DNA of 35,160 bases from JAAYDH01 sp035353055 (GTDB lineage: Bacteria; Bacillota_I; Bacilli_A; RFN20; CAG-826). Positions 32,862 through 35,160 of this stretch are shown in pieces (position 1 is the first letter of the stretch; every line of letters starts with the position of its first letter). Location: contig DAOPYW010000015.1 in NCBI GenBank assembly GCA_035353055.1, positions 1-35,160 on the forward strand. Direction: 5' to 3'. The notes beneath the pieces are model-generated. The model ran no database searches. It was not told the DNA's origin and saw only the letters and a program-made list of their open reading frames with translations. Made by a program: the position numbers and the translations under genes.

Positions 32862-35078
32862 TTAGCAAACTTGGATGGGGCAAACTCTCCAGGTCAAGGA
32901 GGATGCGCTTAGTTTCGCATTTTGAATGCCAAGGAGCATGGTGACTTCTTTATTTAGAAATTCATCGAGCCATCCAAATTCTGATCCATTCTTTTGGGAA
33001 TAGACATTGAGGGAGTAAGTCTGAGTTGAATCTTTGACATAGTAAGTGGAATAGTATGCAGAGCTAGTCTTCGTAATCACTCCTCTGACTTCAAAGATGG
33101 TGCCACTGAGGTTGGTTGAACCTGTCGTATTATAGATTTCTTGAATGGTTTTACTTTGTGCAGATTCGAAAGGTATATCGTTGTCGCCATTATCGTTGTA
33201 GATAAGAGTAATATCCTTGATTTGGAAATCGCCAGTATAGTTATTGGCAGCAGCATTAGTTGCATCGGAGACAAAATGAGTGACTGTGCCAGACACAGCG
33301 ATTAAGTTGCCTTCAGTGACTTCCGCTAAACTGCTCATGTAATCAGCGTTATTATAAATAAAGAACGAGTCAGTGCTATCCATAATGAACGCGCCCATAG
33401 GGACTTCAGTGCCGCTTTTATAGACTAAGCGAACAACAACCGCTTCAACAGTGACGACAGCGCCGTCCACTTGGCTTTTCGCTTCGTGGAGAGTGATGGC
33501 AGTGTATACCGGTTTTCCAACAATGTGAATTGTCTTTGTGGTGCTATCGCTTAAGCCGTGATAAGAGACCGCGATGGATATCGTGGCATCTCTCTCATTT
33601 TCTAAAGGATTGACGGTGATGGTAATAGAATAACTATCAGCGTTTTCCACTATCGAGATATTGGGATCCGTGGAGCTAATCGCTCTTGTCATATCGCTTA
33701 AAGCTACATCAACTTTATTAAATGTAATAGTCACTGTGTCGGCAAAGCTATCGCTGATATCAGCCTTGGCTCTCTCTAAGCCATAGGCTAGCTCTTGTGC
33801 ATCAGTAATGGTAATCTCTTCTACTACAGTAGTAGGATAGATTCTCCAGGCATTGACTCCAGGTTTAGCCAAGATGACATTTATGAGAATTGAAACTGCT
33901 TTTCCATCATAGGCATCAAGGAAGGCAAAATCTTTTCCATTGCATTGAGTGTAGACAAGAAGGCTATCAACGCGATTTAAATCTTGGAGATAATAGTTGG
34001 TAAAACCAGTGCCTTCTACTCGGCTGATTCTTCCATCGATTCGATAGAGATTTCCTGTGATGTCAGTGGTCAAAGGAATATCGCTAATCGTCGAGAGAGT
34101 ATTGGTCTCAGTAATTGCTGAGGAGGGGATATCGTGGGTTCCCCCATTATTTTTAAGAATAACTGGATCAATGAGTTGCAAGGCCCCTCGATAATTCATA
34201 GCGGCTGCGCTGCCAGAATCAGTTTGAGGAATATAGTAAGCTTTGCTGCCCTTAACCACCACTTCGTTATAGAGCGAGACGCTCTTAGCCTGATTTTCGC
34301 CATAAACATAGATGCATCCAGTATCATCCGCGACATACATACCAGTGATATAGGGAGTCGATTGACCTGTATAGATAAAACCAGAAACAATGCCTTCAAT
34401 TATTACTTCGGTGCCCACATCAAGATTGCGGGTTGCAGAAATATCAGTTTTATCAGCATTGATATAAAGCGTGATGCTTCCTTCTATTGGCTCTTGGGCC
34501 ATTGAGGTGGAAGTGGCAGTGATCGTAATGCCATCATAAGTGTATTTTACCGCAGTAACTAAGCCATTTTGGCTGATGGTTGCCACTTCTTCATCAGAAC
34601 TAGACCAAGTTACATTGGGGTTGGCGTCTTCAGGTGTTGGAGTAGCAGTGAGCTGCAATGTCTCATTAATTTCTAGAGTTGTTATGCCACCTTCGCTGGT
34701 GACTTCGAGCGAATTAGGAGTCCTCCGATCGATGTATAGAGTGAACTCGCCTTTTATGTTTTCATCAGCTTCAGAAAAAGCTTTTAGCACCACTCCATCT
34801 CCAGCCGGGGAAAGAGCGGTCACTAAACCAGTTTCACTAATAGAAGCCAATTCATTGTTGTTGCTTTCCCATCTGATGGCTTTATTTTCCGCATCTTCGG
34901 GTAGGACTGAAGCGGTGAGCTGCAGTGTTTGGCCCACTTGAATTGTCGAATCAGTATCTTCGCTTGTGACCGAAATAGAAGTTGGAAGAATCTCTTGCTT
35001 TCCGCATCCAACAAGGAGTGGAACAGCCACAAAAAAACCACATATCAGAGTGGCTAAATGTCGAATTCTTTTTCTCAT
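32862..35078 (-). CDS. Lipoprotein with Ig-like repeats and duplicated OB-fold-like modules
   Basis: About 738 residues from the ATG at 35078. The longer frame to 35105 is rejected because GGAGGT (35090-35085) is ideally placed for 35078 and would otherwise be coding. The signal ends in a lipobox (PLLVGCGK), so it is a membrane-anchored surface lipoprotein. Two Big2-like domains (about 30-115, 120-205) are followed by an OB-fold-like module (DVGTEVIIEGIVSGF to ALQLID) and a second beta module (YRIDGRISRVEG to WRIYPT). After an Ig-like spacer (about 425-515) the same two-module unit recurs, from VDGAVVTVEAVVVRL and from FEVRGVITK to WRVCP. Similar OB-like domains occur in surface nucleases such as YhcR and may bind nucleic acid or sugar. 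No catalytic motif is seen. Confidence 0.82.
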   Translation of the reverse strand: MRKRIRHLATLICGFFVAVPLLVGCGKQEILPTSISVTSEDTDSTIQVGQTLQLTASVLPEDAENKAIRWESNNNELASISETGLVTALSPAGDGVVLKAFSEADENIKGEFTLYIDRRTPNSLEVTSEGGITTLEINETLQLTATPTPEDANPNVTWSSSDEEVATISQNGLVTAVKYTYDGITITATSTSMAQEPIEGSITLYINADKTDISATRNLDVGTEVIIEGIVSGFIYTGQSTPYITGMYVADDTGCIYVYGENQAKSVSLYNEVVVKGSKAYYIPQTDSGSAAAMNYRGALQLIDPVILKNNGGTHDIPSSAITETNTLSTISDIPLTTDITGNLYRIDGRISRVEGTGFTNYYLQDLNRVDSLLVYTQCNGKDFAFLDAYDGKAVSILINVILAKPGVNAWRIYPTTVVEEITITDAQELAYGLERAKADISDSFADTVTITFNKVDVALSDMTRAISSTDPNISIVENADSYSITITVNPLENERDATISIAVSYHGLSDSTTKTIHIVGKPVYTAITLHEAKSQVDGAVVTVEAVVVRLVYKSGTEVPMGAFIMDSTDSFFIYNNADYMSSLAEVTEGNLIAVSGTVTHFVSDATNAAANNYTGDFQIKDITLIYNDNGDNDIPFESAQSKTIQEIYNTTGSTNLSGTIFEVRGVITKTSSAYYSTYYVKDSTQTYSLNVYSQKNGSEFGWLDEFLNKEVTMLLGIQNAKLSASSLTWRVCPIQVC

Positions 35079-35160
35079 ATCTTTACCTCCGTGTAATGAA
35101 AACACAAACCAAATTCACTTGATTAATTTTTCGCTTTTGCGGGGGGAGAATTTGTAACAA

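Noticed and set aside
34134..34505. Plus-strand open frame inside the lipoprotein gene, and many similar antisense frames across the window
   Set aside because: They overlap well-supported genes, have no ribosome site or domain content, and are explained as shadows.
35079..35105. Upstream start of the lipoprotein gene (MFSLHGGKD...)
   Set aside because: The codons for HGGKD are the ribosome-binding site of the ATG at 35078, which gives a clean lipoprotein signal.

Overview
The window (~42% G+C by eye) looks like a low-GC Gram-positive lineage related to Bacilli/Mollicutes, probably an anaerobe and perhaps wall-poor or wall-less. Evidence: AGGAGG-type ribosome sites, sigma-A-like promoters, superoxide reductase, surface proteins held by a lipobox or a plain C-terminal membrane helix rather than LPxTG, and a SipW-type signal peptidase. 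TGA is a true stop (ATGA overlaps join three gene pairs), so this is code 11, not a Mycoplasma-type code. Assignment to a named order (Acholeplasma/Izemoplasma/RF39-like) is inference.

Layout. 1-1800: superoxide reductase (minus) and a divergent ATP-grasp ligase (plus). 1877-8814: a plus-strand unit of promoter, cyclic-di-GMP class I riboswitch, terminator and two very large SipW-type secreted proteins. 8842-12014: a 1030-residue surface endonuclease I with Ig-like and lamin-tail domains (minus). 12090-24629: a nine-gene minus-strand operon with its own promoter, second c-di-GMP-I riboswitch and terminator. In order it encodes three exported TasA/camelysin-like proteins, a membrane-tethered McrB-type AAA+ NTPase, a DUF2357/McrC-associated-like partner, the SipW-like peptidase, an intact EAL phosphodiesterase, a nucleosidase-like protein and a large degenerate GGDEF/GAF/PAS/EAL sensor. 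24651-26274: a small two-helix membrane protein and a further SipW-type exported protein, each with its own signals. 26465-27690: a membrane GGDEF diguanylate cyclase. 27757-32753: a second operon with a paralogous pair, a ~12-helix membrane AAA+ protein and a zinc-ribbon DUF2357-like protein, plus a single-pass extracytoplasmic protein. 32811-35090: a lipoprotein with Ig-like and duplicated OB-fold-like modules.

How it may work together (inference). The cyclase makes c-di-GMP. c-di-GMP stabilises both aptamers, whose P1 3' strand is shared with a terminator, so both read as ON switches for a SipW-processed surface structure. The EAL enzyme in the second unit would provide negative feedback. 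The most unusual part is two parallel membrane-anchored McrB-like AAA+/DUF2357-like pairs, one embedded in the SipW/TasA-like operon, with no visible nuclease motif. This suggests a membrane machine for building or remodelling a c-di-GMP-controlled surface fibre or matrix, rather than a restriction system. The surface nuclease and OB-fold lipoprotein suggest that extracellular DNA is also handled here.
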